From contig JAAXIF010000020.1 of assembly GCA_012270485.1 (NCBI GenBank), positions 214,967 to 278,966 on the forward strand: a DNA stretch of 64,000 nucleotides, read 5' to 3'. The translations under genes were made by a program, and so were the position numbers. The notes below the pieces were generated by a model. The model did no database searches. It saw only the letters and a list, made by a program, of their open reading frames with translations, and was not told the DNA's origin. This DNA is from Sphingobacteriales bacterium. GTDB lineage: Bacteria > Bacteroidota > Bacteroidia > Chitinophagales > Chitinophagaceae. This document shows, one piece after another, positions 27,031 to 36,011 of the stretch (the stretch's first letter is position 1; each line of letters starts with the position of its first letter).

Positions 27031-27160
27031 TAACCATCAAGTGTCAACCTCAAAAAAGAATATCCCAAAATCAAAGAAATCCCCTGTTTTTATCAAAAAA
27101 AAGCTATTTTGCCCCTCGATTTGACCTAAACTAACCGATTTTACCCCAAAAATTGCCATT

Positions 27161-27643
27161 ATGGATTTAAAGCAAATTCACGAGTTGATCAAGATCATCA
27201 ATAAGAGTAATATTGGTGAAATCAGTATAGAAGATAAAGATGGTAAGGTAACCATCAAGCAGAAAGAAGAGCCTGCAGTAACAGTAGCTGCTGCTCCTGC
27301 GCAGGTTTTCCATACGGCTCCTGCTCCTGCTCCTGCCACAGCCCCAGCACCCGCTGCTGCAGCCCCCGCGGCACCTGCTGCTCCGGCTCCTAAGTCAGAC
27401 AACCTGATCACGATCAAAAGTCCTATGATTGGAACTTTTTATCGCAGAGCTTCTCCGGATAAGCCTGTTCTTGCGGATGTAGGTGCAGAAATCGCACCCG
27501 GAAAAGTGGTTTGTATCATTGAAGCTATGAAGCTGTTCAATGAGATTGAAAGTGAGATCAGCGGTACCATCGTTAAAGTATTGGTGGATGACGCAAGTCC
27601 GGTGGAATATGACCAGCCACTGTTTTTAGTAGAGCCGAAATAA
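27161..27643 (+). CDS. accB: Biotin carboxyl carrier protein of acetyl-CoA carboxylase
   Basis: 160 residues. Carries biotin between the carboxylase (AccC) and the carboxyltransferase in the first step of fatty-acid synthesis. N-terminal helical part MDLKQIHELIKIINKSN, an Ala-Pro-rich flexible linker at about residues 38-78, then the biotinyl domain with the acceptor lysine K124 in IEAMKLFNEIE and the preceding PMIGTFYRRASPD. The start ATG 27161 follows a TATTTTGC promoter-like word ~50 bases upstream. Followed by accC after 128 bases of repetitive AAATTTTC sequence. Confidence 0.97.
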   Translation: MDLKQIHELIKIINKSNIGEISIEDKDGKVTIKQKEEPAVTVAAAPAQVFHTAPAPAPATAPAPAAAAPAAPAAPAPKSDNLITIKSPMIGTFYRRASPDKPVLADVGAEIAPGKVVCIIEAMKLFNEIESEISGTIVKVLVDDASPVEYDQPLFLVEPK

Positions 27644-27771
27644 ATAATTTGAAAATGAGGTAATTTGTCCCGCATTTTTTGCGGGATGAAAATAGGATAT
27701 CCTGTTTTCAAATTTTCGAATTATCCATTAATACTTTCATTTTCAAATTTTCAAATTTTCAAATTACCTCA
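27644..27771. repeat. AAATTTTC-rich inverted region between accB and accC
   Basis: Left side (AATTTGAAAATGAGGTAATTTG) is complementary to the right side (CAAATTTTCAAATTACCTC) at 27743-27769. A GTCCCGCATTTTTTGCGGGA hairpin (27668-27687) lies inside. It is another word-type inverted repeat, ending directly at the accC start codon. Confidence 0.65.
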
Positions 27772-29109
27772 ATGTTCAAGAAAATATTGATAGCCAATAG
27801 GGGAGAGATTGCTCTTAGAGTCATTCGTACCTGTCGTGAGATGGGAATCAAAACAGTGGCTGTATATTCTACTGCAGATAAAGATAGTTTGCATGTAAAA
27901 TTTGCTGATGAAGCTGTTTGTATCGGAAAACCCCATGGAGTTGATTCTTATTTGAATATCCCTCATATTATGGCTGCGGCTGAAATCACCAATGCCGATG
28001 CCATTCACCCGGGTTATGGTTTTCTGGCTGAAAATGCCCGCTTTTCTCAGATCTGTGCGGATCATGGTATCAAATTCATCGGTCCTACTCCTGAGATGAT
28101 CAATAAAATGGGAGATAAGATCACTGCGAAAGAAACCATGATCAAAGCCGGTGTACCTGTTGTACCCGGTGGAGAAGGCTTGTTGGACAGTGTGGAAGAA
28201 GCCAAGAAATTGGCCAAAGAAATAGGCTACCCCGTTATCCTGAAAGCAACTGCCGGTGGTGGTGGTAAAGGAATGCGTGTGGTGAATGAAGAAAGTGAAT
28301 TGGAAAGAGCGTATACCACTGCTCGTACTGAAGCTGCTGCTGCATTTAAAAACGATGGTGTGTACATGGAGAAATTCGTGGAAGAACCTCGTCACATTGA
28401 AATACAGGTAGCAGGTGATCAATATGGTACTGTTTGCCATATGAGTGAGCGCGACTGTTCTATTCAACGTCGCCACCAAAAACTGGTGGAAGAATCTCCT
28501 TCTCCATTCATGACGCCTGAGCTTCGCAAAAAAATGGGAGAAGCTGCTTGTAAGGCTGCTGCTGCCATTAATTATGAAAGCGTAGGGACCATAGAATTTC
28601 TGGTAGATAAACATCGCAACTTCTACTTCATGGAAATGAATACCCGTATTCAGGTAGAACATTGCGTAACGGAAGAAGTGATCAATTTTGATCTGATCAA
28701 AGAACAGATCAAAATTGCCATGGGTGAAAAGATCAGTGGAAGAAACTATGAACCACAAATGCATGCGATTGAATGTCGTATCAATGCAGAGGATCCATAC
28801 AATGATTTCAGACCTTCACCGGGTAAGATCACAGTATTGCATACACCGGGTGGACATGGTGTTCGTGTAGACAGTCATGTGTATGCCGGTTATGTGATTC
28901 CTCCTTATTATGATTCCATGATCGGTAAACTGATCACCATCGCACAAACTCGTGAAGAAGCCATTGATACCATGTATCGTGCGCTGAGTGAGTATGTGAT
29001 TGAAGGGGTGAAAACAACCATTCCATTCCATTTGCAACTGATGCAAAATGAAGATTTCAGGAAAGGTAATTTTACTACGAAATTCCTAGAGACCTTCAAA
29101 ATGAAATAA
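27772..29109 (+). CDS. accC: Biotin carboxylase subunit of acetyl-CoA carboxylase
   Basis: 445 residues. The ATP-grasp enzyme carboxylates biotin on AccB using bicarbonate and ATP. Seen: [21 protein letters not shown], the N-terminal [15 protein letters not shown], the glycine-rich ATP loop [32 protein letters not shown], and the catalytic [15 protein letters not shown]. The length is normal. The start at ATG 27772 ([12 protein letters not shown]) is the homologous one. Forms an operon-like pair with accB. Confidence 0.97.
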   Translation: MFKKILIANRGEIALRVIRTCREMGIKTVAVYSTADKDSLHVKFADEAVCIGKPHGVDSYLNIPHIMAAAEITNADAIHPGYGFLAENARFSQICADHGIKFIGPTPEMINKMGDKITAKETMIKAGVPVVPGGEGLLDSVEEAKKLAKEIGYPVILKATAGGGGKGMRVVNEESELERAYTTARTEAAAAFKNDGVYMEKFVEEPRHIEIQVAGDQYGTVCHMSERDCSIQRRHQKLVEESPSPFMTPELRKKMGEAACKAAAAINYESVGTIEFLVDKHRNFYFMEMNTRIQVEHCVTEEVINFDLIKEQIKIAMGEKISGRNYEPQMHAIECRINAEDPYNDFRPSPGKITVLHTPGGHGVRVDSHVYAGYVIPPYYDSMIGKLITIAQTREEAIDTMYRALSEYVIEGVKTTIPFHLQLMQNEDFRKGNFTTKFLETFKMK

Positions 29110-29131
29110 TGACCTTTCTTGGTCAAATGTT

Positions 29132-29163
29132 AAAGCCCCTACAATTTTGTAGGGGCTTTATTA
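29132..29163 (+). terminator. Terminator of accC
   Basis: AAAGCCCCTAC-AATTTT-GTAGGGGCTTT stem followed by T-rich sequence, 22 bases after the accC stop. Confidence 0.85.
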
Positions 29164-29232
29164 TTTTACGGAATATGGCTATTCATTTTTGGGGATTCTG
29201 CGTCTAAACTATTGATACTTTAAATCACTTAT

Positions 29233-30201
29233 ATGAAACCTTATCTTCTAGTATATCTGATGCTATGCTTTAGCTGTTCTTCTTTTTCACCCAAAGAGGA
29301 TCCACCCCAAAAAAATCTCAAACCTGAAAATTATGTATGGCAGAAAATATTTGATAGTGCAGCATGGAGAAAGAGTTATAATTACCAACTCTTTAGTCGG
29401 AATGATACGCTATGGACATTTCATCCTGACGCAAACTGGTATTCTATTGATGATGGTCATCATTGGATGCCATCTTCGTTACCCAATGTCATTAATAATC
29501 ATGCTTTTTTAGATTATGTTTTGTTCAAGGGGGCTATATATGGATTGGGGAATTTCGCGGGTAATATTGAAAGGTATATCTATAAGCCGACTATTTATCG
29601 GACTACGAATATGCGTACATGGGAAACACTAGCTGAAGGATCTAATTTGCCCAACCGTTTTTTTTATCATCCTTTTGTTTTTAAGGATAAACTATGGATC
29701 ATAGGCGGAGAAGACCAACAGCAACAATATGCAGATATCTGGAATAGCGATGATGGTATTCATTGGGTCAAACAAAAAGATCAACTTGATTTTGGTAAAA
29801 GAAGCAATAGTTTGATTGTTCAGTTACACAATAAATTGTTTTTGCTGAACAATGATGTGTGGAGTTCTGTAGATGGCATTCATTGGACAAAAGAAACAGA
29901 TGAGATCGTAAAAGGTGAACAAATCTTTGGATATGCTGCAGTTGTGTATGATGATAAAATATGGTTACTGGGTTGTAATAGAAACGGACAGTTTTCAAGT
30001 CAGGTATTGGTGAGTAGTGATGGCAAAGATTGGCAAGGAATGAATGCACCTTGGTCTCCCAGAGGTGGTATTGCAGCCACTGTACATCATAACAGAATAT
30101 TTATGACAGGTGGAAAGTATGGAGGTACACCTGATCATACCGAATTTGTTTATAGCAATGATCTTTGGACTTTTAGTAAAGAATTAAAAAAAGATAATTA
30201 A
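29233..30201 (+). CDS. Exported beta-propeller (Kelch/sialidase-like) lipoprotein
   Basis: 322 residues. Signal peptide with probable lipidated Cys15 (LMLCFSCSS; the lipobox is imperfect). The rest repeats blocks of the type D-G-x-x-W and W-x-x-GG (SIDDGHHWMP, NSDDGIHWVK, SSVDGIHWTK, SSDGKDWQGM), each paired with a strand such as KLWIIGG or KIWLLGC. This is the pattern of a six- or seven-bladed propeller of the Kelch or BNR type. No catalytic residues can be named, so a binding role is as likely as an enzymatic one. The next gene begins 18 bases on, in the same direction. Confidence 0.72.
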   Translation: MKPYLLVYLMLCFSCSSFSPKEDPPQKNLKPENYVWQKIFDSAAWRKSYNYQLFSRNDTLWTFHPDANWYSIDDGHHWMPSSLPNVINNHAFLDYVLFKGAIYGLGNFAGNIERYIYKPTIYRTTNMRTWETLAEGSNLPNRFFYHPFVFKDKLWIIGGEDQQQQYADIWNSDDGIHWVKQKDQLDFGKRSNSLIVQLHNKLFLLNNDVWSSVDGIHWTKETDEIVKGEQIFGYAAVVYDDKIWLLGCNRNGQFSSQVLVSSDGKDWQGMNAPWSPRGGIAATVHHNRIFMTGGKYGGTPDHTEFVYSNDLWTFSKELKKDN

Positions 30202-30219
30202 CTATATTCGAGAAAAAAC

Positions 30220-31155
30220 ATGCGCCACTTTTTTCTTTATCTGGTTGTAATTTTTTTGTTTGGTACCGGATGTCTAAATAGGGCACCTATTCATCCTCAT
30301 GAAGGCTATGTCCAAGTAAAAGGAGGACGAGTATGGTATCGCGTATTTGGTGAAGGCAAAGGCACTCCCATCATGATGTTACATGGAGGTCCGGGTGGAA
30401 CCAGCAGATCATTTTATCAGTTTGAAGCAATCGGAAAAGATCGTCCCATCATTATTTTTGACCAACTGGGTGGAGGCAGATCAGATTATCATACTGATTC
30501 AACATTGTTAACTGTTGATAATTTTGTTGAACAGGTGGAAGCGGTACGAAAGGAGTTGGGGCTTACTTCTTTCTACTTACATGGGCATTCCTGGGGAACG
30601 GCGTTGGCATTGGAGTATTATCTCAAGTATCCTCAAGCTGTAAAAGCGATCTCTTTTAATAGTCCATATTTCAGTACAAAAGTTTGGAAAGCAGATGCTG
30701 ATACTTTGATAGCTTCTTTACCGGATTCTATTCAACAATACATTAAGGCAGGAGAACAAACCCATACATTCGACTCGCCTGAATACCAACGAGCCAATAC
30801 ATTTTTTGCAAAGAATTTTGGCTTAAGAACTGAGCGGAAAAAAAGTGAACTCGATACTGCTGAAGCCAAGAGTAATAAATTCATTTATCGCTATATGTGG
30901 GGACCTACTGAGTTTACTGCTACAGGTTCTTTACTGAATTATGATCGTATCGAAAGTTTGCAAACGATAAAAGTGCCTGTACTTTTTATTACAGGCGAAT
31001 TTGATGAAGCCAGACCCCAAACGGTCCAGCGCTTCCAGCAAATGATACCGGGAGCAAAGTTTGCTGTGATACCCAACGCCGGTCATTCAACGATGCATGA
31101 TAATAAAGAAGAGAATATTAAAGTGCTGAAAGCATTTCTTGATCAACTGAAATAA
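30220..31155 (+). CDS. Proline iminopeptidase-like alpha/beta hydrolase lipoprotein
   Basis: 311 residues. Signal peptide with lipobox FGTGC (Cys18). Alpha/beta-hydrolase fold of the proline iminopeptidase (S33) kind: oxyanion motif LHGGPGG (residues 54-60), nucleophile elbow GHSWG with Ser124, acid Asp262 in GEFDEARP and His289 in NAGHST. Cytosolic Pip enzymes lack the lipoprotein signal, so this is a membrane-anchored relative and would trim proline from peptides in the periplasm, or act on another small substrate. It forms a pair with the propeller gene. A family A palindrome follows. Confidence 0.82.
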   Translation: MRHFFLYLVVIFLFGTGCLNRAPIHPHEGYVQVKGGRVWYRVFGEGKGTPIMMLHGGPGGTSRSFYQFEAIGKDRPIIIFDQLGGGRSDYHTDSTLLTVDNFVEQVEAVRKELGLTSFYLHGHSWGTALALEYYLKYPQAVKAISFNSPYFSTKVWKADADTLIASLPDSIQQYIKAGEQTHTFDSPEYQRANTFFAKNFGLRTERKKSELDTAEAKSNKFIYRYMWGPTEFTATGSLLNYDRIESLQTIKVPVLFITGEFDEARPQTVQRFQQMIPGAKFAVIPNAGHSTMHDNKEENIKVLKAFLDQLK

Positions 31156-31160
31156 AATTA

Positions 31161-31208
31161 GCCACAGATTCACAGATTAAATTGAATGGTAATCTGTGCA
31201 TCTGTGGC
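31161..31208. repeat. Family A palindrome after the S33 hydrolase gene
   Basis: Arms 31161-31178 and 31191-31208 with a 12-base spacer. The left arm is the TCACAG variant and the right arm the TGCATC variant, so the two arms are not identical complements (one mismatch). Flanking TTA/TAA extends the stem. Lies between convergent genes. Confidence 0.8.
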
Positions 31209-31228
31209 TAAAATCAATGAGGTAATAA

Positions 31229-31591
31229 TTATCTACCACCACCTCTACCGCCACCCGGACGAGTAGCAAAAATATCCATTACTTTTTTAATTTGCTCTTC
31301 AGGGATACCAGCCTTTGCCATTCTTTTTGCTCTAATCTCGCTCCACTCTTTCATTTTTGCTTGTCTGTCTTCCGGACTCATGTCTCTCAGATTTGCGCCA
31401 GCCATGATATTACGATCCATCATAATGGCAATAACCGAGTCTGTATGAACAGGTGAAAGTCCAGCAGGCTCAAGTCGCTGTTTCATCATGGCGATTCTTT
31501 CTTCAGGTGTCATTTGTGGTCCGCCACCACCTTGTGCCATTGCAGCAGAGCTGATCAGTACAACGGCTAATAATCCGATTAATTTTTTCAT
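31229..31591 (-). CDS. Small exported protein with Gly-Arg tail
   Basis: 120 residues from ATG 31591. Signal peptide MKKLIGLLAVVLISSAAMA-QGGGG, then a helical, Met- and Arg-rich body with MTPEERIAMMKQRLEPAG and MSPEDRQAKMKEWSEIRAKR. It ends in a glycine-arginine tail (RPGGGRGGGR). The two [MT]-x-PE-[ED]-R stretches recall Spy/CpxP-like periplasmic proteins, but the true LTxxQ motif is not visible. Function not assignable. The upstream region carries no obvious TAnnTTTG word. Confidence 0.65.
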   Translation of the reverse strand: MKKLIGLLAVVLISSAAMAQGGGGPQMTPEERIAMMKQRLEPAGLSPVHTDSVIAIMMDRNIMAGANLRDMSPEDRQAKMKEWSEIRAKRMAKAGIPEEQIKKVMDIFATRPGGGRGGGR

Positions 31592-31696
31592 GTTTTTGAG
31601 TTTAGTTTTTATTAGACAGAAAGTTATCATTTAGGTTTATTCAGCAAAAGAGGTTTTCGGTGAATGGTGATTAGGTAGTGGTGAATGGGGCGATGG

Positions 31697-31786
31697 TAGT
31701 CCATGGTCGATGGTCCATAGTCCATTGCAAGAAATGAAGTCAATGTCATCTTCCTACTATGGACTATCGACTATGGACCATGGACT
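31697..31786. repeat. Family B inverted word repeat downstream of glnN
   Basis: Left arm GTCCATGGTCGATGGTCC... and right arm CTATGGACTATCGACTATGG... are near-complementary over ~28 bases, separated by ~31 bases. Confidence 0.8.
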
Positions 31787-31792
31787 AAAAAA

Positions 31793-31820
31793 AGCCCCAC
31801 GCCGGGAACGGCACAGGGCT
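31793..31820 (-). terminator. Intrinsic terminator of glnN
   Basis: Minus-strand hairpin AGCCCTGTGCCG-TTCC-CGGCGTGGGGCT followed by T7, 28 bases beyond the glnN stop. Confidence 0.85.
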
Positions 31821-31848
31821 ATGATTGCTCAAGTCAAAAAGAAAACGT

Positions 31849-34032
31849 TTATCTTAAAAATAACATTTCACGATACTTAGGCAGTGTCCATTTTTCATCA
31901 TCAACGAGGTGTTCCAGTTTGTCAACATGGTAACGGATCTCATCGAAATAGGTAGACTTAATAGATTCGTATGCGATGGCTTTCTCACGTGAGTGCTCAA
32001 TATTGTTGGCTACTTTACGCGCTTCTACCATGGCATTTACTTTATCGTGAATCACCTGAATATGTTCGCTTACTTCTTTCAGGATATTCAGTTGGCTCTT
32101 GTAAGCAGATTCGGCTAGTCCTGCAGATTTTAATCCATTGATATTGGTCAATAATTCATTCTGATAAGAAATAGCCGCCGGAATAATATGGTTGATTGCT
32201 AAATCACCCATCACTCTTGCTTCGATCTGTACTTTCTTGATGTATTTCTCCAGTTCAATCTCATGACGTGCTTCTAATTCAACATGGGTATATACACCAT
32301 TGTTTTCAAACAGTTTCTTGGCTTTGTCAGTTACAAAAGCATCCAGGGCTACCGGAGTTGTTTTCAGATTTGGTAAACCTCTGCGCTCTGCTTCTTTATG
32401 CCATTCTTCACTATAGCCATCACCTTCAAACAATACATTTTTGCTTTCTACAATGTAACGCTGAATCACTTGCATGATTGCGATTTCTTTTTTGTCACCT
32501 TTTTCAATGATTGCATCCACATCTGCCTTGAATTTCTTCAAAGTATCTGCCATGATGGTATTCAATACAGTCATGGAGATAGCACAGTTTGCAGAAGAAC
32601 CTACTGCGCGGAATTCAAATTTATTACCGGTAAAAGCAAATGGAGAAGTTCTGTTACGATCGGTATTATCCAGCAATAACTCAGGGATGCTGCGATGTAA
32701 ATCAAGTTTCAGGATCGCTTCATCTTGTTCATCGAACTTGGTGCTAACACGGGTTTCGATATCCGATAAAACCTTCGCTAGGTATTGTCCAACGAATACT
32801 GATATGATAGCAGGAGGAGCTTCGTTGGCACCCAGACGATGATCGTTAGGAGCAGAAGCAATGGCTGCGCGCATGATATCAGCATAGTCATGAACCGCTT
32901 TGATCGTATTCACGAAGAAAGTCAGGAACATGAGATTGGTCTTCGGTGTTTTACCTGGAGCTAACAAGTTCACACCTGTATCCGTAGCCATACTCCAGTT
33001 ATTGTGTTTACCACTACCGTTGATACCTGCGAATGGTTTTTCATGCAACAATACTACCAGCTTATGGCGCTTGGCAACACGTATCATGACATCCATCAAT
33101 AAAGTATTGTGGTCAACTGCGATGTTTACTTCTTCGAAAATAGGAGCACACTCAAACTGAGCAGGCGCTACTTCATTGTGACGAGTACGCAAAGGAATCC
33201 CCAGTTTATAAGATTCTTGCTCGAAGTCACGCATAAATGCATACACTCGCTCAGGGATAGATCCAAAATAATGGTCTTCCAATTGCTGTCCTTTTGCAGG
33301 AGCAGCACCAAAAACGGTACGTCCGCACTGGATTAAATCCGGGCGGGCAGTAGCCAATGCTTCATCTATCACAAAATATTCTTGTTCCCAACCGAGGGTA
33401 GGGGTTACTTTGGTAACATTCTTGTCAAAATAATGACAAACCTCAACAGCAGATTTATTCAAAGCCTCAATTGCTTTCAACAAAGGCGCTTTATAGTCGA
33501 GTGATTCTCCTGTGTATGCAACAAATATGGTAGGGATACATAAAGTTTTACCCTGTCCGATTTCGATGATGAATGCAGGTGAAGATGGATCCCATGCTGT
33601 ATAACCACGAGCTTCAAAAGTAGCGCGTAATCCACCGCTCGGAAATGAAGAAGCATCGGGTTCTTGTTGGATCAATGCAGCACCATCAAATTCTTCGATA
33701 GCGGTACCATCTCCTTTGAGGGTGAAGAACGAATCATGCTTTTCAGCAGTGGTTCCGGTTAAGGGTTGAAACCAGTGGGTATAGTGTGTAACGCCTTTAC
33801 TTTCAGCCCAGGCACGAATGCCATTGGCAATTTGGTTGGCTACATTACGATCAATTTTTTTGCCGCCGCGGATGCTGGTGATCAAACTTTTGTAGGCTTC
33901 ATCACTTAAGTATTCACGAGCTGTTTTCAGGGTAAATACATTGGTTCCGAATATTCCTGTGATTTTGGCACTGGCCGGAACGGCTGTTTCAGTGTTGTTG
34001 ATGTTACTGATTGCGTCGAAGCGTAAAGACAT
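31849..34032 (-). CDS. glnN: Glutamine synthetase type III
   Basis: 727 residues, the length of GSIII enzymes (GlnN), which make glutamine from glutamate and ammonium in Bacteroidota and cyanobacteria and differ from the ~450-residue GlnA. Seen: N-terminal VPASAKITGIFGTNVFT, the catalytic-region signatures PTLGWEQEYFVID, VAPAQFECAPIFEEVNIAVD, GINGSGKHNNWSM, RLGANEAPPAIISVFVG, and the C-terminal GSIII extension with DKLEHLVDDEKWTLPKYREM. It is transcribed alone, ends at a strong terminator, and has a long AT-rich leader region (34033-34283) with no TAnnTTTG word that I could see. Confidence 0.96.
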   Translation of the reverse strand: MSLRFDAISNINNTETAVPASAKITGIFGTNVFTLKTAREYLSDEAYKSLITSIRGGKKIDRNVANQIANGIRAWAESKGVTHYTHWFQPLTGTTAEKHDSFFTLKGDGTAIEEFDGAALIQQEPDASSFPSGGLRATFEARGYTAWDPSSPAFIIEIGQGKTLCIPTIFVAYTGESLDYKAPLLKAIEALNKSAVEVCHYFDKNVTKVTPTLGWEQEYFVIDEALATARPDLIQCGRTVFGAAPAKGQQLEDHYFGSIPERVYAFMRDFEQESYKLGIPLRTRHNEVAPAQFECAPIFEEVNIAVDHNTLLMDVMIRVAKRHKLVVLLHEKPFAGINGSGKHNNWSMATDTGVNLLAPGKTPKTNLMFLTFFVNTIKAVHDYADIMRAAIASAPNDHRLGANEAPPAIISVFVGQYLAKVLSDIETRVSTKFDEQDEAILKLDLHRSIPELLLDNTDRNRTSPFAFTGNKFEFRAVGSSANCAISMTVLNTIMADTLKKFKADVDAIIEKGDKKEIAIMQVIQRYIVESKNVLFEGDGYSEEWHKEAERRGLPNLKTTPVALDAFVTDKAKKLFENNGVYTHVELEARHEIELEKYIKKVQIEARVMGDLAINHIIPAAISYQNELLTNINGLKSAGLAESAYKSQLNILKEVSEHIQVIHDKVNAMVEARKVANNIEHSREKAIAYESIKSTYFDEIRYHVDKLEHLVDDEKWTLPKYREMLFLR

Positions 34033-34283
34033 AGGGTTGTTTTTTTTGGCTGCGTAAAATTAGGCGTAAAAAACAATAAAATATCATTTTATATAAGCTA
34101 GGACATTAAAAAACGGACCTTTTGTGGAAAAAAATTAATATATATTTTATTTTAATTTGTATGACACTTAGAAAATTTTACCCATAAATATCTGACTATT
34201 AGCTTGTTAAGCTGGGTGTAAGAATATTTTTCTATTTATGTAATCTTTTGAGCAGTTTCGCAACCTATATCAAAACCGAAAAA

Positions 34284-34808
34284 ATGAAAAAACTTGTATT
34301 AATCGCAATGATCGCTTTAGTGAGCTCGGCTTTTACGATCATAACAGAGGATTGGAAAAAAGTAAGTGTAATGGATAAGGTAACTGTAGAAATGCCTGCT
34401 GAACCCATTGAAGTCAATACAAATGGCGGTCCACAGAAAGTAAAAAGATGTACGGTAGCTGATTCAACGGAAATGGCCACCATCTTACTGGATTTCACTG
34501 CATTTGGTATGACTGAAGAACAGATTGAAGGCTTGAAAGATACCGAAGATTTTAAAGAGCAATTGAAAATGGGTATGACCCAGAGTGGAGGAGAAATTTT
34601 GAGTGAATCAGAGGGAAAGTACAAAGACAAGTACCTGTATTATCAGTTTGAAATCAAGACTGTAAAAGATGGTAAAACTTCAGTTTCTACCAATCGAATG
34701 GTTTTCTACAAAGCCTATGCGATTACTTTAGGATACAAAGCGGGCAAGAATGGTGAGAACAAAGAGCTGCGCGACAAATACTTCAATTCTTTGGCAATAG
34801 CTGAGTAG
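34284..34808 (+). CDS. Exported protein of unknown function
   Basis: 174 residues from ATG 34284. Signal peptide MKKLVLIAMIALVSSAFTI, then a soluble alpha/beta domain beginning WKKVSVMDKVTVEMPAEPIEV. It includes the two-helix region MTEEQIEGLKDTEDFKEQLK and strands LYYQFEIKTVK and SVSTNRMVFYKAYAITLGYKAG. The pattern is like periplasmic PsbP/DUF1795-type domains, but I would not assign it. A TCTTTTG word lies ~35 bases before the start. Its transcript should end at the family C hairpin at 34864-34896. Confidence 0.7.
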   Translation: MKKLVLIAMIALVSSAFTIITEDWKKVSVMDKVTVEMPAEPIEVNTNGGPQKVKRCTVADSTEMATILLDFTAFGMTEEQIEGLKDTEDFKEQLKMGMTQSGGEILSESEGKYKDKYLYYQFEIKTVKDGKTSVSTNRMVFYKAYAITLGYKAGKNGENKELRDKYFNSLAIAE

Positions 34809-34812
34809 AAGG

Positions 34813-35057
34813 TATGGCTAATGGTCCATAGTCCATGGTCCATAGCTTATTGTCTAGAGTGAAAAGAGGTTGTATCAAACTTTTGATATAGCCTCTTTTT
34901 TTTTATAGATTGGAAACCATAGTCCATAGTCAATAGTCCAAGGTGCATCCACCATAATCCCTAATCCAAATCTCAAAGTGGTTACTTTTTTTGAGCCACT
35001 TTCTATCTTTTACTATGGACCATGGACCATCGACCATAAGCTATGAACCATAAGCCA
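34813..35057. repeat. Family B repeat cluster
   Basis: Left blocks read ATGGTCCATAGTCCATGG; the right block (35011-35057) reads CTATGGACCATGGACC and CCATAAGCTATGAACC. It is the longest accumulation of this vocabulary in the window. Confidence 0.8.
34864..34896 (+). terminator. Family C terminator hairpin
   Basis: AGAGGTTGTATC-AAACTTTT-GATATAGCCTCT followed by at least eight T residues, ~55 bases after the stop of the preceding exported-protein gene. Confidence 0.85.
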
Positions 35058-35110
35058 TCAAATTGTAACTAATTTTCAACTGCATCGTTCCACCTTAAAA
35101 ACACCTGATT

Positions 35111-35833
35111 ATGAAAAAAATATGGATTATTGCTTTACTGATGATCAGTATAGGCGCTTCGTCTCAATGGAATTGGAAGCGTATTGATGGAAATGGGATT
35201 CTTAAAAAGGAAACCAGAAAAATGCAACCTTTTACGGGTATCAGTTCCTCCGGTTCATGGGATGTGATGGTAGCTTATGGTAACAGTACCGATATAGAAG
35301 TGGAAGGTGACGAGAATTTGCTGGAACATATTGAAACCGTGGTCGAGAATGGTAAATTATATATCCGTGCGAAAAAGTATGGTAATATCCGTTCAAAAAA
35401 TAAGATCACCGTTTATGTGACCGCCACCAAACTTCAGCATCTTTCTCTTTCAGGAAGTGGTGATATCATTGGCCGAGGTGAATTTATGAATGAAGGCACT
35501 ACCAATGTCATGGTATCAGGTTCAGGAAATATTCGATTTGAATTCGATCGATTCAATGAAATTGATGCTTCAGTATCAGGAAGTGGCGGTATCAAAATGA
35601 AAGGTACTGCCAAAGAAATTGAAGCCCGTATCAGCGGTAGCGGCAACATCGACTGTAAAGAGGTTATCGCTGATGATGCCAGTGCACGTATCAGTGGTAG
35701 TGGGAATATAAAAGTTTATGCCAACACATCTATCGATGTTCATATCTCCGGCAGCGGCAACGTACACTACTCCGGCAACGCCCAAAACATTCGTACACAT
35801 AAGAATGGTAGTGGAAGAATTGTGAAGGGCTGA
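35111..35833 (+). CDS. Head-GIN (DUF2807) domain exported protein
   Basis: 240 residues. Signal peptide MKKIWIIALLMISIGASSQ, then a DUF2807 'putative auto-transporter adhesin, head GIN' domain: FTGISSSGSWDVMVAYG, and a right-handed parallel beta-helix built from repeated S-G-S-G-[DNG]-I turns (SLSGSGDIIG, VSGSGNIRF, VSGSGGIKM, ISGSGNIDC, ISGSGNIKV, ISGSGNVHY). No lipobox and no T9SS sorting domain. Such proteins are common in Bacteroidota and of unsettled function; surface or periplasmic location is expected. Confidence 0.88.
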   Translation: MKKIWIIALLMISIGASSQWNWKRIDGNGILKKETRKMQPFTGISSSGSWDVMVAYGNSTDIEVEGDENLLEHIETVVENGKLYIRAKKYGNIRSKNKITVYVTATKLQHLSLSGSGDIIGRGEFMNEGTTNVMVSGSGNIRFEFDRFNEIDASVSGSGGIKMKGTAKEIEARISGSGNIDCKEVIADDASARISGSGNIKVYANTSIDVHISGSGNVHYSGNAQNIRTHKNGSGRIVKG

Positions 35834-36011
35834 GAGGTGAAAAGTGAGAGGTGAAAGGTGAAAAGTGAAAGGGGGAAAGATAACTCGGTCTGATCTAAAT
35901 GGGCAGTGTTCAATTTGTCCTACCATAAGCCATGGGCTATGGACTATGAACCATAAGCCAACCAACCTTTCACTTTTCACCTTTGACTTTCTTACTTACC
36001 TTCGCAGCATC
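35834..36011. repeat. purL leader region: family F arms around family B
   Basis: GTGAAAAGTGAGAGGTGAAAGG words (35833-35876) face CCTTTCACTTTTCACC (35966-35981), and a family B block lies inside (35921-35960). An inverted repeat of one family encloses a repeat of another. The region ends 22-30 bases before the purL ATG. Confidence 0.75.

Larger units (their letters stand above)
31592..31848. other. Intergenic region with family B repeat and glnN terminator
   Basis: Two family B arms face each other (31697-31725 and 31757-31786). A stem AGCCC-CAC-GCCG-GGAA-CGGC at 31793-31820 lies next to glnN. On the minus strand the stem is followed by seven T residues and should terminate glnN. Confidence 0.75.
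34809..35110. other. Intergenic repeat cluster (family B around family C)
   Basis: No gene. Family B words occupy 34813-34850, 34911-34943 and 35011-35057, with the family C terminator at 34864-34896 inside. The outer B blocks are mutually inverted, so the whole stretch can fold into one nested structure. Confidence 0.75.

Noticed and set aside
27769..28764. 331-codon open frame on the minus strand opposite accC
   Set aside because: It is the antisense shadow of accC; the product is His/Phe-rich with no domain, while accC on the other strand is unmistakable.
31697..35057. Possible CRISPR array suggested by repeated short words
   Set aside because: Repeats are irregular, palindromic, without uniform spacers, and no cas gene is present.
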